Positions 11,330 to 22,151 of a stretch of DNA of 64,000 nucleotides are shown here, in pieces (the first letter of the stretch is position 1; every line of letters starts with the position of its first letter). The position numbers and the translations under genes are program-made. The notes below the pieces were generated by a model. That model had not been told where the DNA came from and did no database searches. It saw only the letters and a list, made by a program, of their open reading frames with translations. Origin of the DNA: Chlorella sorokiniana (lineage: Eukaryota; Chlorophyta; Trebouxiophyceae; Chlorellales; Chlorellaceae); NCBI GenBank assembly GCA_025917655.1, contig CP084620.1:2480001-2544000 (forward strand), written 5' to 3'.

Positions 11330-14300
11330 GTTGGCCCCTGCTGCTCGGCTTGCTGGCTGCGAGCGGGCGGGGCTGCCTCGCTGTCGTCGCCGGAAGCCGG
11401 GCAGGCACCCGCCGCCGCCTGCGCCTCTCCCCCGCCGCCGCGCTGGCCTGCACCCAGTCGCGCGTGCGCTGCGACCGCGCCGCCAGGCCACTGGGGCTGG
11501 CGCCGCCGCTGCCGCTGCTGCCGCCGCCGCGGCTCTGGTCAAACAGGGCCACGTAGCGGGCGACGAGGCCGGTGGGTATGAGGGCCGGCACCGAGGGCGC
11601 GGCGCCGCCGTGCGGGCTGACCGCCAGGCTGGCGCCGCCGCCGTCGTCGTCGCCCTGCAGCGAGGGCGCGCCGTAGCCGGGCTCGGCGGCGGCGCCAGCC
11701 TGCTGCGCGGCCGCCGCCTCCGCGGTTTCCAGGAACTGCCGGCCCAGGCTGGCGGTGCTGTCCTTGCGCTGCAGCGGCACCTGCAGCGGCCGCAGAGCCG
11801 GCGCCGCGGGCTCTTCCAGCTGGCGGGGCTGCTGCACAGCATGCACCCGAGGCGCGGCCGGCGCCTGCGCACCACCGCCGTCGGACGGGGCAGCCGCCTG
11901 GTTGAACGGCGAGGCCGGCAGCTGCGCCTCGTGGGCGCCGCCGACGCCGCCTCTGCGCTGACGCTGCGGCTGTGCGCCGCCGCGCGCCGGCTCTGCAGCG
12001 CGGTGGCGATGGCGGCGGCGCCGCTGGGGGCGCCGCGTGGCTGCTGGGGCTGCCCTCGTGCAGGCAGGTGGCCCACTGCAGCACCACCGCCGCCAGCAGG
12101 GAGCGCAGGCGGCTGAGCTCCCACACCAGGCCCAGCATGGCCGCCGCCCGCCGCCCCTGGCCGCCGCCGCTGGCCAAGTCGGCCGCGCGTGGGCTGCCGT
12201 CCAGCTGCGTCACAGTGTCCTGGACCTGCAGGGAAGAAAGTGTGGGGGTGGGGGGGGTGAAGGGGGGGCAGGGGGTGAAGGGCCTACCCCAGCACAGGGA
12301 GCCAGAGCAGCAGCCATGCCTGTCGGAGCGGCGCTGCCCCCAACACACTGCGGCTCACTACGGCCTGCCGCGAGGATCCCCCCCATCCATCATTTGTCTT
12401 GCTCCTACATCCGCTCACAACCACACACATGTGCGCAGCACACACTCGCACGCACAGCCCACAGCAAGGCAGCGCGGCGCACCGAATCGAGGAAGGCGGA
12501 GCGCGTGTCGGCCAGCGTGTCCAGCCACATGCGCGCAAAGTCGGGCCCGGCGCCCTCCGGCCCCGCCTCCAGCGCGCGCAGCTGCTCCCCCCCAGAGCGT
12601 ACTCGATGGCGCCAAAGGCTTCGTCGGCCTCCTGCGGCAGGCAGTGCAGGGCGGCAGTACAAGGGGGGCACAGAGCAGACGAGGGTGAAGGCGACGAGTG
12701 GTGCATGCCGGCTGTCACCCGGACCCACCACGACCCGGGCGGATGTGTCCAGGCCCGAGGCAGATGGTGCTTGCTGTGCATGCACGCCCAGGAGAGGAAG
12801 CGGCGCGGGCGAGAGAGGGGGCGGGCGCGGCGGCCCGCCCCTTCGTGCGCAGCGGCACACATCAGCCCACACCAAGCGCCCAAGCGCCCACGCAAGCGCC
12901 TCTCCTCAACCTGCCCGCCCCCACCTCCGTCAGCTGCTTCACTTCCTCCTGCAGCCACTCCTCCTCCATCTCCGGCAGCAGCCCCACGCGCCGCGGCGGC
13001 AGCCGCACCGCGAAGGGCGCGGTGGGGCAGTAGTGCAGGCAGAGCAGCGTGGGGCCGGCCCCCAGGTAGCGAACGAAGCCGCGCTGCAGCGACAGCCCCC
13101 CAGCGCCAGGTGGCGCGCGTCCAGCAGCAGGCTGAGCAGGTGGGCAAAGGAGAGGCAGGCGGCCTCGGGGGACAGCGGCACGCGGCGGGCCGGGCAGGCG
13201 TCGCCGCCGCCGGCCTGGCCCGCGGGCGCAGCCACAGCCACACGCGGCCGTCTGGCAGCTCCCGCCCGGGTGGCAGGCGCAGGCTGGACAGCGTGACCAG
13301 GCCGTCGCCGTGCATGAAGGAGCGGAGGTGCAGCGGGCGCCGTCGCCGCACTGCGGGTGCGGGCACTTGCGGTTGGGGGCGCGGCGGCGCTGAGGAACGC
13401 CGCCAGCGGCAGGTCTGCAGGGGAGGGGGTGGGTGGGGCAGGTAAGCAGCCGGGAATCGGCGCTTGGCCTGGCGGGCAGCCGCGGATGCAACCGCCACAC
13501 TTGCGATCCCAGCTTCTACCCCGCCTACCCTTTCTCAACAAACAACACACGACCCCAGCCCCCCTCCAACACACACACCAAAGGACACAGCTGCCCCTGC
13601 AGGTGGCAGCTCAGCAGGGCCCCACCCGTGTCGGCGTAGTAGTCCATGCGGTGGGCGTGGGGCGGCTCACACAGGATGCCCTTGGCCGGGTTCTTGCAGG
13701 AGATGGACAGCCACAGCTGCTGCGAGGCGTAGGCGCGCGCCCGGGCGCCTCCCGCACGCCGCCGCTCGCCTCGGCCTCCGGCGGCGGCGGCGCGCCTCGG
13801 CGGCCGGCAGTTGGGAGGAGACGCCAGAGGCGCCGCGAGACAGCTGCGTCGCCAGAGCCTCCCCCTCTCCATCACTCGGCTGCTGCTGCTGCTGCTGCTG
13901 CTGCCCGCGGGGCAAGGCCTGCGTGGGCTCGCCGGGCTGCGCAGGGTCGGCAGCGGCGGCCGCAGCAGGGCTGGGTGGCTCGCTGCCGGTCAGCTGCAGC
14001 CGGCGCAGCGCCACCTCCTTGGCGGCCTGGTGCAGCGGATCCTGCGGCGACCCTGGAGTCGGCACGGGGGCTGCACGGCGGCGACGTGGCCGCGCCAGAC
14101 CTGCTCCCAACCTCAAAGACTGCCGCGCCTGCGCCGCCGTTCTCGCCCACCTCGCCTCGCCCAGGCTCTGGCTGCCAGACACGGTGAAGGTGGCGGCGGC
14201 TGCCTCCGCGGGCAGCACCCACAGGTTGGTGCTGTCGCTGGAAGCCGGGCTGTCGGGGCTGTCGTCCCGCCATGCACCGCCGACGTCGTCCGCCCCCGAC

Positions 14301-16654
14301 TCCTCCGCAGCCCCCGATCCGTCAAGTCCAGCTCTGCCCCGCTGACCCCCGCTCCATCACAACGGTGACATGGGCGGAGGGGGAGAGGATGGCCTGCCGC
14401 CCGCGCGCCTCGGCGGCGGCGAGGTAGGAGGAGGAGGCGACTGCGTCGGCCAGCCCCGCCACCGCGTCGGGCGCCGCCGCCGGGCAGCACCGCCGAGGCC
14501 GCGGCCGCCAGCTGGTCCGCCAGCAGCGCGCCCTCCAGGCGGCCCCAGTAGGCGGCGTAGGCTGCAAAGGCGGCCACGCGCTTGGCGCGGCGCAGCTGCC
14601 CCGCGTCGCTGCCGCGCAGCAGGACGGTGGAGCCCAGCTGGCGGGGGCAGCCGCGGAAGAGCATGAGCGCGCGGGGGCCGCCCGCAGCGCCAACCCCGCC
14701 CGACACCTTGCGCAGCGACGCGCTCGCCAGAGCGGCGGCGTCCGCCACCAAATGGCCCTGCATACCACGGCAAGGACACGCATGTGGGGGAGCCAGGCGT
14801 GGGCCGAGGAGGGCGGCACGACGCGGGTGGGAGGCTTGCAGCAGCAGGCAGCCAGCCGGGCGACGACCGCTGGGATCAGCCAGCGCACGCAAGCAACCGG
14901 CAGGGCCACCCCCGCTGCTGGTCAGGCGGGCACGCCCCCACCCTCAGCAGCGGCAGCAGCTCAGCTAAAGAAAAGGACCGACGGGGAAGGTGGGGCGCAT
15001 GGTTCAAGCAGCAGTACAGCCACGGCAGCAGCACAGCCGCTGGTACGAAACAGCACAGCGGCGCACCTCTGGCAGGTCGGAGCGCGGGCTGGCCTCAGTG
15101 CTGACCGCCGCAGTGCCGGCCGCCGAGTGCGCGCCGCTGGCGGGGCTGGCGCCGCCGCGGGGCTCTCCACCTCAAAGGACTTGCAGAAGCCGATGCAGTG
15201 GCTGGTCAGCTGGTCCAAGGAGGGGGCCACCTGCGGCGGGAAGGGGCCACGCGCAGAGCAGGAGCTCACTGCAGGTGCGTGCCGTTGACTGCTCGCCTCA
15301 CCGCTGCCCGTCTGCAGGAGCAGGCTGTATACTGGCCTCCATTTCATACCCTTTAACCCATCCAAACCTGCTTGCCAACCACAGGCACCACTGAGCCCCC
15401 CACACACACACCGCCCCCGCCACCACGACCACCCCCACACCGAGTCACCGCACCTGCGCCCCCGTGCAGCGCGCCAGTCGCTCCAGCAGCTCCCGCTTCA
15501 CGTTGAGCACCAGGGACACGTCCTTGGCCAGCAGCAGCTCCTGGGCATACCTGCGGGGGCAACAGCGGGGGTGGTTGGTTGGGAGGGACCAGGGGCTGAG
15601 GCGGAGGCCTGCTGCCGACGAGGCGGGCAGCTCCTGCCGCTTGCTGGCGTGTCTGCGTGGGAATGCCGCGCACGAGCAGTGCCTACAAGTGCCCCAGCCT
15701 GGCAGGCGGGCGCACGTGGGAGCCGCAGGCCGGGGGCAGGGCAGCGTGCGAGGAAAGGGGCACGTCAGCAGCAAGCACGGCTGGCGGGGCAGCGGCGGCG
15801 GCGGGCCGCACCTCGCCACAGATCTTTCCACCAGCAGGACGTCTGGTGAGAAGGAGGCGATACGCTCCACCGCAGCCGCCAGCCACTGCTGCTCCTGGTC
15901 CAACAGAGCGCCGAAGCTGGACAGCTTGCTGGCGGCGGCGGCGCCTGCAGCCGCGGCCGGTGCCGCAGCCTCCACCCCCCGCCAACAGCATGACGCGCGG
16001 CTGCGGGATGCTGCCGCGCATGCGCTTGTGCGCCAGGCTTTTACGGCACGCCACGCCCTGGACCCAGCTGCTGTCGGCTGGGGAGAGGCCGGCACCGACC
16101 AACCGCTTGACCTGCAGAAGAGCCGGGGGCGGACAGGACGGGAGGGTGTTACCGGGCGGCATAGCACAGTATGGACAGCAGCGGGTCTGGGGCGCTGGGA
16201 TACGGATGCAGCCATGCGCGCACAGCACGGCACGAGATAAACCACGCATTAAAAAGGACCATCCGCCAGGCCAGCCACGTGGCTGCCGCCGCCCCCAGCG
16301 TCCTCATTCCTGCAGCCCCTCGCTTCCATCCAGCGCCTCTCTGCCGCCGGCACCCACCTTTATGTAGTAGCGAGGGTCCAGCTTGCCGTGGGCCGCGGTG
16401 GCCGTGGGCGATAGGGCCTCCGCCGCCTGCTGCGCCAGCTGGCACAGCACGGGCGCCCAGGCGGCGACATCCAGCCCCTCAGCCTCCAGCAGCTGCGCCA
16501 CCAGGGCCTCCAGGTGGCGCCCCGCCACCGCGGCAAAGGCGGCGCGACCCGCGGGGCCCGCCTTCTCGGCGTGCTCCAGCGGCGGCGGGACGTCCCAGGT
16601 CAGCGCCGCGTCCCGCCCCCGCTTGCCATTCTGCCCCTCTTGCCCGCCCGGCAT
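6156..16654 (-). CDS. FAB1: 1-phosphatidylinositol-3-phosphate 5-kinase (Fab1/PIKfyve type), no FYVE finger seen
   Basis: Phosphorylates PI3P to PI(3,5)P2 on vacuolar and late endosomal membranes. The start chosen is ATG 16654 (MPGGQEGQ). A CCT/chaperonin-like domain follows: [19 protein letters not shown] with [13 protein letters not shown] (about 16000-16380), [20 protein letters not shown] (about 15470-15550), and [19 protein letters not shown] (about 14600-14680). The Fab1-specific Cys/His region is near 13200-13700 ([14 protein letters not shown]). A long Gln/Ala/Ser-rich linker spans about 9.8-13 kb. The PIP-kinase domain starts with [14 protein letters not shown] (about 9800) and continues with [29 protein letters not shown] (about 7520-7580) and [18 protein letters not shown] (6790-6870), ending [11 protein letters not shown] and [10 protein letters not shown]. 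The last exon is 6156-6234. No FYVE-type cysteine cluster is visible upstream, as in the plant FAB1C/D class. Several exon joins need single-base frame corrections. Confidence 0.9.
8095..8182. repeat. (CA)n / (GT)n microsatellite in a Fab1 intron
   Basis: A nearly pure CA dinucleotide run with two short interruptions, preceded by a C-rich run at 8071-8100. On the Fab1 coding strand it reads G-rich then (GT)n. It begins right after the splice donor of the exon encoding [10 protein letters not shown], so the intron opens with a G-run and a long GT tract. Confidence 0.95.
11218..11333 (-). repeat. CAG/CTG trinucleotide tract encoding polyglutamine in the Fab1 linker
   Basis: Two runs of CTG (plus strand) separated by a short imperfect spacer. 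In the minus-strand frame that continues into [20 protein letters not shown] they encode two glutamine tracts of about 10-12 residues. The alternative frames would give serine or alanine runs. The tract lies between the chaperonin-like and kinase domains. Confidence 0.85.
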
Positions 16655-17452
16655 GCCGCCGCTCAACAACCCGCGGCCTGAACAGGTGTTGCTTCGGCTG
16701 CACCAACGGCAGCAGCTGCAAGGCGGTCCATGCAGACCAGGGGGTGCTACTGATGTCGCCCAGCACACAAGGCGACCGTTGGTAGCGGCGGGCACCTCAG
16801 TCGGTGCGAATCGGCGCGGCCATTCTGCGTGATGGACGGCAGCAATAGGGCTTGAGATTGGGAAGACGCATCGTTCACGCGGAAACCTGGACAGGCGGCC
16901 AGCAGCGGGAGTGCTAGCGCCGGGCGATAGGACTGGGGATCCTGGGTGTCCCTTCTGTCACTTGCCGTGTCTCTGATGTAGGAGCTCGTCGCCGAAGCGG
17001 CCTCCCAGGCAGGACCTCTTGTCCAGAGCGCTTGAGGAGGTCCTCACTACAGCCCTGGGGAGTCCTGTAAATGGATCGCTATGCACGAATGAAGTGATCG
17101 AAACGCGGGTGGTGAGCACAGAGGGCCGCCACCGCGCGCAGGCACAATTGGAAACCCAGTAAGCGCCAGCGCCATAATGGCGACTGCTCCTCGCTCTCCC
17201 TCTCTTTGCATACACGATGCAGGCGACGCTGGCCGCTCGGGGGACCCGTCTGGTGCTTGTCAGCGCCTGCAGGGGGCGGCGGCCAGGCTCACGCCTCGGG
17301 ACATCACGTTGCAGCGGTCTGGCGAGCAGGCCTTTGTTGGCAACACACAGTCGCTGAAGTGAGCGCGATTGCATATTGTATTTTATTGGCATCGTGCAGT
17401 CAGTGATGGCGGCCTGCATGGGCGCGACCCAAGCCTGCGAGCTTTCTGAGTG
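16655..17452. promoter_or_regulatory. Divergent Fab1/ATIC promoter region
   Basis: About 800 bp separating the start codons of Fab1 (minus) and ATIC (plus), so it must carry both promoters and 5' untranslated regions. I searched the minus strand for a FYVE zinc-finger exon and saw no Cys/His pattern of that type. No clear TATA box could be assigned to either gene. Confidence 0.5.
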
Positions 17453-20400
17453 ATGGCCAGGGATTGTATTGAGCTGGCCAGTCGCGATGTTGCGTGCAGG
17501 CAGCAGCAGGCGGTGCGGGGCAGCAGCACCCGGTTGGCGGCGGGGGCTGCGCACGTCATGGCGGCGGCTGGCGGCAAGGGCAAGGCCCTCATATCTGTCT
17601 CGGACAAGACTGGCCTGGACACTCTGGCCAAGGTGCAGCTCCCTGGGGCCGCCAGACCATCATGATGCAGCCTTGTCGCACCAGCGGTGCCTCTCTTAAC
17701 CAGCTGTGCAGACCAGGCATCCTCCCCCTGCCTGCCTTGCTGTGCTGCCCCACTCCATCCACTTCGTTGCCGCCCTTCTGCATTGCTGTCGCAGGGCCTG
17801 GCTGACCTGGGCTACGAGATCGTGTCCACCGGCGGCTCTGCCACCGCCATTGAGAAGGCGGGGGTGCCGGTGAAGAGGGTGGAGGAGCTGACGGGCTTCC
17901 CGAGATGCTGGACGGTGCGTGGCAGCGGCGGCAACAGCCTGGTTGTTCCTTTGCTTGGTTGTGGTGGAGAGGAAGAAGCAGCCATGCAGCTGCGAGCGCT
18001 CGGTTCCGTACTCACGGCTCAGCCCCCAGTAATGCTCGACTCCTTGCCCGACAGCCTGACGTGCCGCCACCTGCCCGCCGCCCCTGCGCCCTGCAGGCCG
18101 CGTCAAGACGCTGCACCCGGGCGTGCACGGCGGCATCCTGGCGCGCCGTGACCTGCCCGACCACATGGCCGCCATCGAGCAGCACAGCATCACCCCCATC
18201 GACGTCGTGGTTGTAAACCTGTACCCCTTCCGTCAGACCGTCACCGCCGCCGACAAGCCGTCGTACGAGGTGCGGTGCAGGGGCCTGGTATGTGCGGGTG
18301 TGTGTGCGGGTGGGGTGGGGCGTAGCCAACCCTCCTTGCTGGCAGCAGCAGGTTCCATGGTAGTAGCAGTGAGTTTCCGCTCGGTGGAGGTTAGTTGGCG
18401 GTGCTGGGGTGCCCGGGAGCACACCTGGGACCACACCCGCGCTTTAAGCAACTAGCGGCCACGCCTCCAGGCATGGGGGACCAGTGCGCGTCGAGAGGAG
18501 ATGGCACGCCGCCGCCAGCTCATCGCACGGCGCCCCCACCCCTCCACCTCCCACCCCCGCCCCACCACGCACCTGCTGACAGGTGGCGGTGGAGAACATC
18601 GACATCGGCGGGCCCGCCATGATCCGTGCCGCCGCCAAGAACCATGCCGACGTGACCGTGGTGGTGGACCCTGCCGACTACGACCAGCTGCTGGGCCAGC
18701 TGGGCGGCGGCGCCGACGCGCGGCGGAGGCTGCGGCCTTCCGCAAGCGCTGCGCGTGGAAGGCCTTCCAGCACTGCGCCACCTACGACAGGTGGGGGCAG
18801 CAATGTTGGGGTGGTGTGGAGGGAGGTGGCGGCACGGGGGCGTGGGGAGGAGCAGCACTGGCGCGTGCTGGGAAGCCGCCAGGAATGGAGCCCCGCTGCC
18901 GGTACAACCTCCGCGCTGGCTGGTGGCGGTGTTCCAGCCAGGCGTGGGAAGCAGCAGGGAGCCTTTGCCTCTCCGCCAGCTCCTCGCTAGCCACGGCCCC
19001 CTGCCGCCGCCCACCCCGCGAGCCGCCCGCCCCCCCCGCTCTCGCGCCGCAGCACCGTCGCGGAGTGGCTGTGGGGCGCGGTGGGCGAGGGCCCCGCCCC
19101 CGAGATGAGCGTGCCCATGAAGCTGGCCCAGGGCCTGCGCTACGGCGAGAACCCGCACCAGGCCGCCGCATTCTACACTGACGCGTCGCTGGCGGGTGGG
19201 TGACTGGGGGGGGCGGTGTGCGTGGGAGGTGCGTGCGGCTCAAGCTAGGTGGGGCTTCTGTGTGTGCACGGGCGCTTGCCCTGCCACCAGCATCTCTCAA
19301 GCTTCCCGGCACACATATCCTTTCACCGTTACCAACACACACACCTAACCTCGCATCAACAGCACACACACACACATTACCTCCCATCACCAACAAGGCA
19401 ACACACACACACACGCGCGCACCTCACCTCTGCTCGCCCGCAGAGCACGGCCTGGGCGGCGTGGCCACAGCGTTGCAGCACCACGGCAAGGAGATGAGCT
19501 ACAACAACTACCTTGACGCCGACGCCGCCTACTCCGCTGTCTGCGACTTTGCCGAGCCCAGCTGCGTGATCGTGAAGCACACCAACCCGTGTGGCGTGGC
19601 GTCCCGCGGCGACCTGCTGGAGGCGTACCGCCTGGCCGTCGTCGCCGACCCCATCTCCGCCTTTGGCGGCATCGTGGCCTTCAACCGGTGGGCGGGCGGG
19701 CGGGGTGTCTGCTGGGAGGGGTTGCCTTTTGTGGTGGTGGGGGGTGGGGTGGAGGTGCCCCAGTATCAAGGGCAAGGAGGTGCAGCGGGGGTGCCCAAGC
19801 CGGGGCTGGATGCTGGGCCCGCACCAGTCCGCAGAAGGGCGGCGGCAGAGCAGTGGAGGCGTCAATAGGCGGCCGCAGAGCGGCAGCCCGCCCTCCACAC
19901 CACACCCAGGCTCTGCCGCCCTCCCCGTCCTCCCCCCCCGCCGCCGCCGCAGCCCCGTGGACGCCGCCCTGGCCCGCGAGCTGCGCGAGTTCCGCTCCCC
20001 CACCGACGGCGAGACGCGCATGTTTTACGAGATCGTCATCGCGCCGGGCTACACCCCCGAGGGCCTGGAGGTGCTCAAGGGCAAGAGCAAGACGGTGAGC
20101 GGGGGAAGGGACATGTGTGGGTGGGTGATGGGGGCGGACCGGACAAGGTGGAGTAAGAAGAAGCGATATGACATAAATCACACAGGGGTGCCTGGTGTTG
20201 CGCATGAGCGAGCGCAGGCTCTGCGCCTTTGCGGGCCTGGCCAGGCTTGGGTGCTGGGCCGCCGTTGGGCGGGACTCGGAGCGAGGCGGGGGGCGGGCCA
20301 GACCGGCCACCAAAGCACGCTCAGCAGCGGGCAGAACAGCCCTCTAGCAACCCCTCATCTGCGCCCTCCGCCCCGCCTCCGGCCCCCCTTGTAGCTACGC

Positions 20401-21305
20401 ATCCTGGAGGCGGCCCCGCGCGCCCCCTCTGGCCGTTCGCTGCGCCAGGTGGCGGCCGGCTGGCTGCTGCAGGGCGCCGACACGCTGCGCCCGACGCCAT
20501 TGAGTTCACCTGCGTCAGCGAGAAGCAGCCCACCCCGCAGCAGCTGGAGGACCTGAAGTTCGCGTGGTGCGCGCTGTGCCGCGCTGAGCCTGCTGCGCTG
20601 TGCCTGCTGTGCTGGGCCTGCCAAGCGGTCCTGCAAACGTGTAGGAGCGACCCTTGCCCCCTTCTTTCCTCGCTGCTGTACCTGCCCCGACAACTGCTTT
20701 GTCCAGTCCGCTTTGGGGGAAACTACTCGTTCTGGGCCAGTCGCAACGGCCCCCACCAACCCACCCAACGCTTATGCCGCCGCAGGCTATGTGTGAAGCA
20801 CGTCAAGAGCAACGCCATCACTGTTGCCAAGGACTCCAAGCTGCTGGGCATGGGCAGCGGGCAGCCCAACCGCGTCAAGAGCGTGCAGATTGCGCTGGAG
20901 AAGGCGGGGGAGGAGGTGAAGGTGAGTGTGGCGCGGTCTGAGCGGCACGCCTCAAGGCAGGGACGGCGTGGGGTTTGACAACAGGCGGCACAGTCGCTAC
21001 AGGCGCGATGCCTGGAGCGGCGTGGGCACCGCTGATGGTGTGCGCACACGCCTGGCTGCTTTGCTGACCCTATTTTCTCACCACCTTGCCCTGCTGCCCC
21101 CGTGGCCTTGCTGCAGGGCTCCGTGCTCGCCTCCGACGCTTTCTTCCCCTTCTCCTGGAACGACAGCGTGGAGATTGCGTGCCAGGCGGGCGTCGCCGCC
21201 ATCGTGCACCCCGGCGGCTCGGTGCGCGACGCCGACGCGGTCGAGTGCTGCAACAAGTACGGCGTGGTGCTCATGACCACCGGCGTCCGCCACTTCAAGC
21301 ACTGA
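17453..21305 (+). CDS. ATIC: Bifunctional AICAR formyltransferase / IMP cyclohydrolase
   Basis: Catalyses the last two steps of de novo purine synthesis, forming IMP from AICAR with 10-formyl-THF; plastid in plants. The N-terminal cyclohydrolase domain shows [37 protein letters not shown] and [17 protein letters not shown]. The formyltransferase domain shows [16 protein letters not shown], the catalytic Lys-His motif [35 protein letters not shown] and [15 protein letters not shown]. Ten exons are visible, ending FKH-stop at 21303-21305. ATG 17558 starts the conserved core; ATG 17453 in the same frame adds 35 Ser/Arg/Ala-rich residues that could be a transit peptide. Three conserved stretches (near 17899, 18725 and 20490) each need one extra base in a C or G run to stay in frame. 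Since motifs are intact on both sides, I read these as sequence errors. Confidence 0.93.
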
Positions 21306-22151
21306 GCCGGGGTGGGGGTGCAAGCCCGCCGCAGCGGTGCACAGGGCCCTAGGTGACTACCCCTGCTGCGCTGTCGGGGCACCGCTCCGCTTGACTTGCC
21401 CAGCATCCTCGAGCAGTTTTCCCATCGCCCCACCTCGTGTTCTTTCTGCTCCCATGCCAGAGTGTCTGTGTGTGACCTTGATCCGCTTGCCATCACCAGC
21501 ACTGCTTCCTGTTACTTCAGCCTCTCCAAGGCTACAGCGTTTCCTGCAGAACATCCAGGGCGGATGCATTGCTGGCAATCAGTAGCATGCACCCTGCATG
21601 GGCCTTGATCCCTGCGCTGTGTTGGGGCTTGCGGCCAGCGCTGCGGTTGCACAGCCGATGGTGCACTGGAATGGCATTAACTGTCGTGCAGACTGCTGCG
21701 ATTGGTTGAGCAGCAAGTTTTGCAGAGGGGTTCTTTTGCTGGGACTGGCGCGCGCTTTGGCATGCTGTGGCGGGAATCTGCACAGCGGCAGCCGAGCTTA
21801 ACCCCAAATATGATGTTTAAGCGAACCATGACTCTCCTCTTGTGCACTGTGGGTGCTAATCATGCTGTGTGGGTTACCGTGTAGTAATCAACCTCAACAA
21901 GACAATAAGCGCAGGTCACGACATGCATGGCTGACTCAGAGTACTAGAAAGGCAATCTGCATACGACGCACAAGCTGATAGTGAATGTGCGGATTAATGA
22001 TCTGTTGTGGGAGGGGGCTTGATCTTAAATGCCAGACGATGCAAGAGAGCGCAGGAATAGGTGCATCACGAGTTGATGTCCAGAATGCGGCAAACGCCCA
22101 GCACAGGTGCCGGGCCTGCTACGGCGCCAGGGGTTTAAATGGCTGCCAGCC
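21306..22151. other. Convergent intergenic region
   Basis: The 3' flanks of ATIC (plus) and the first trypsin-like gene (minus). It is relatively AT-rich from 21,780 to 22,100. No coding frame with recognisable features and no clear TGTAA motif for ATIC was seen. Confidence 0.5.

Noticed and set aside
12037-13445. Plus-strand open frames of 350-420 codons
   Set aside because: They lie opposite Fab1 exons with conserved motifs, and their composition is typical of shadow frames.
17450-21305. ATIC as a pseudogene because of three frame changes
   Set aside because: All catalytic motifs and splice sites are intact, and each change is a single base in a C/G run, a pattern shared by all housekeeping genes in the window.
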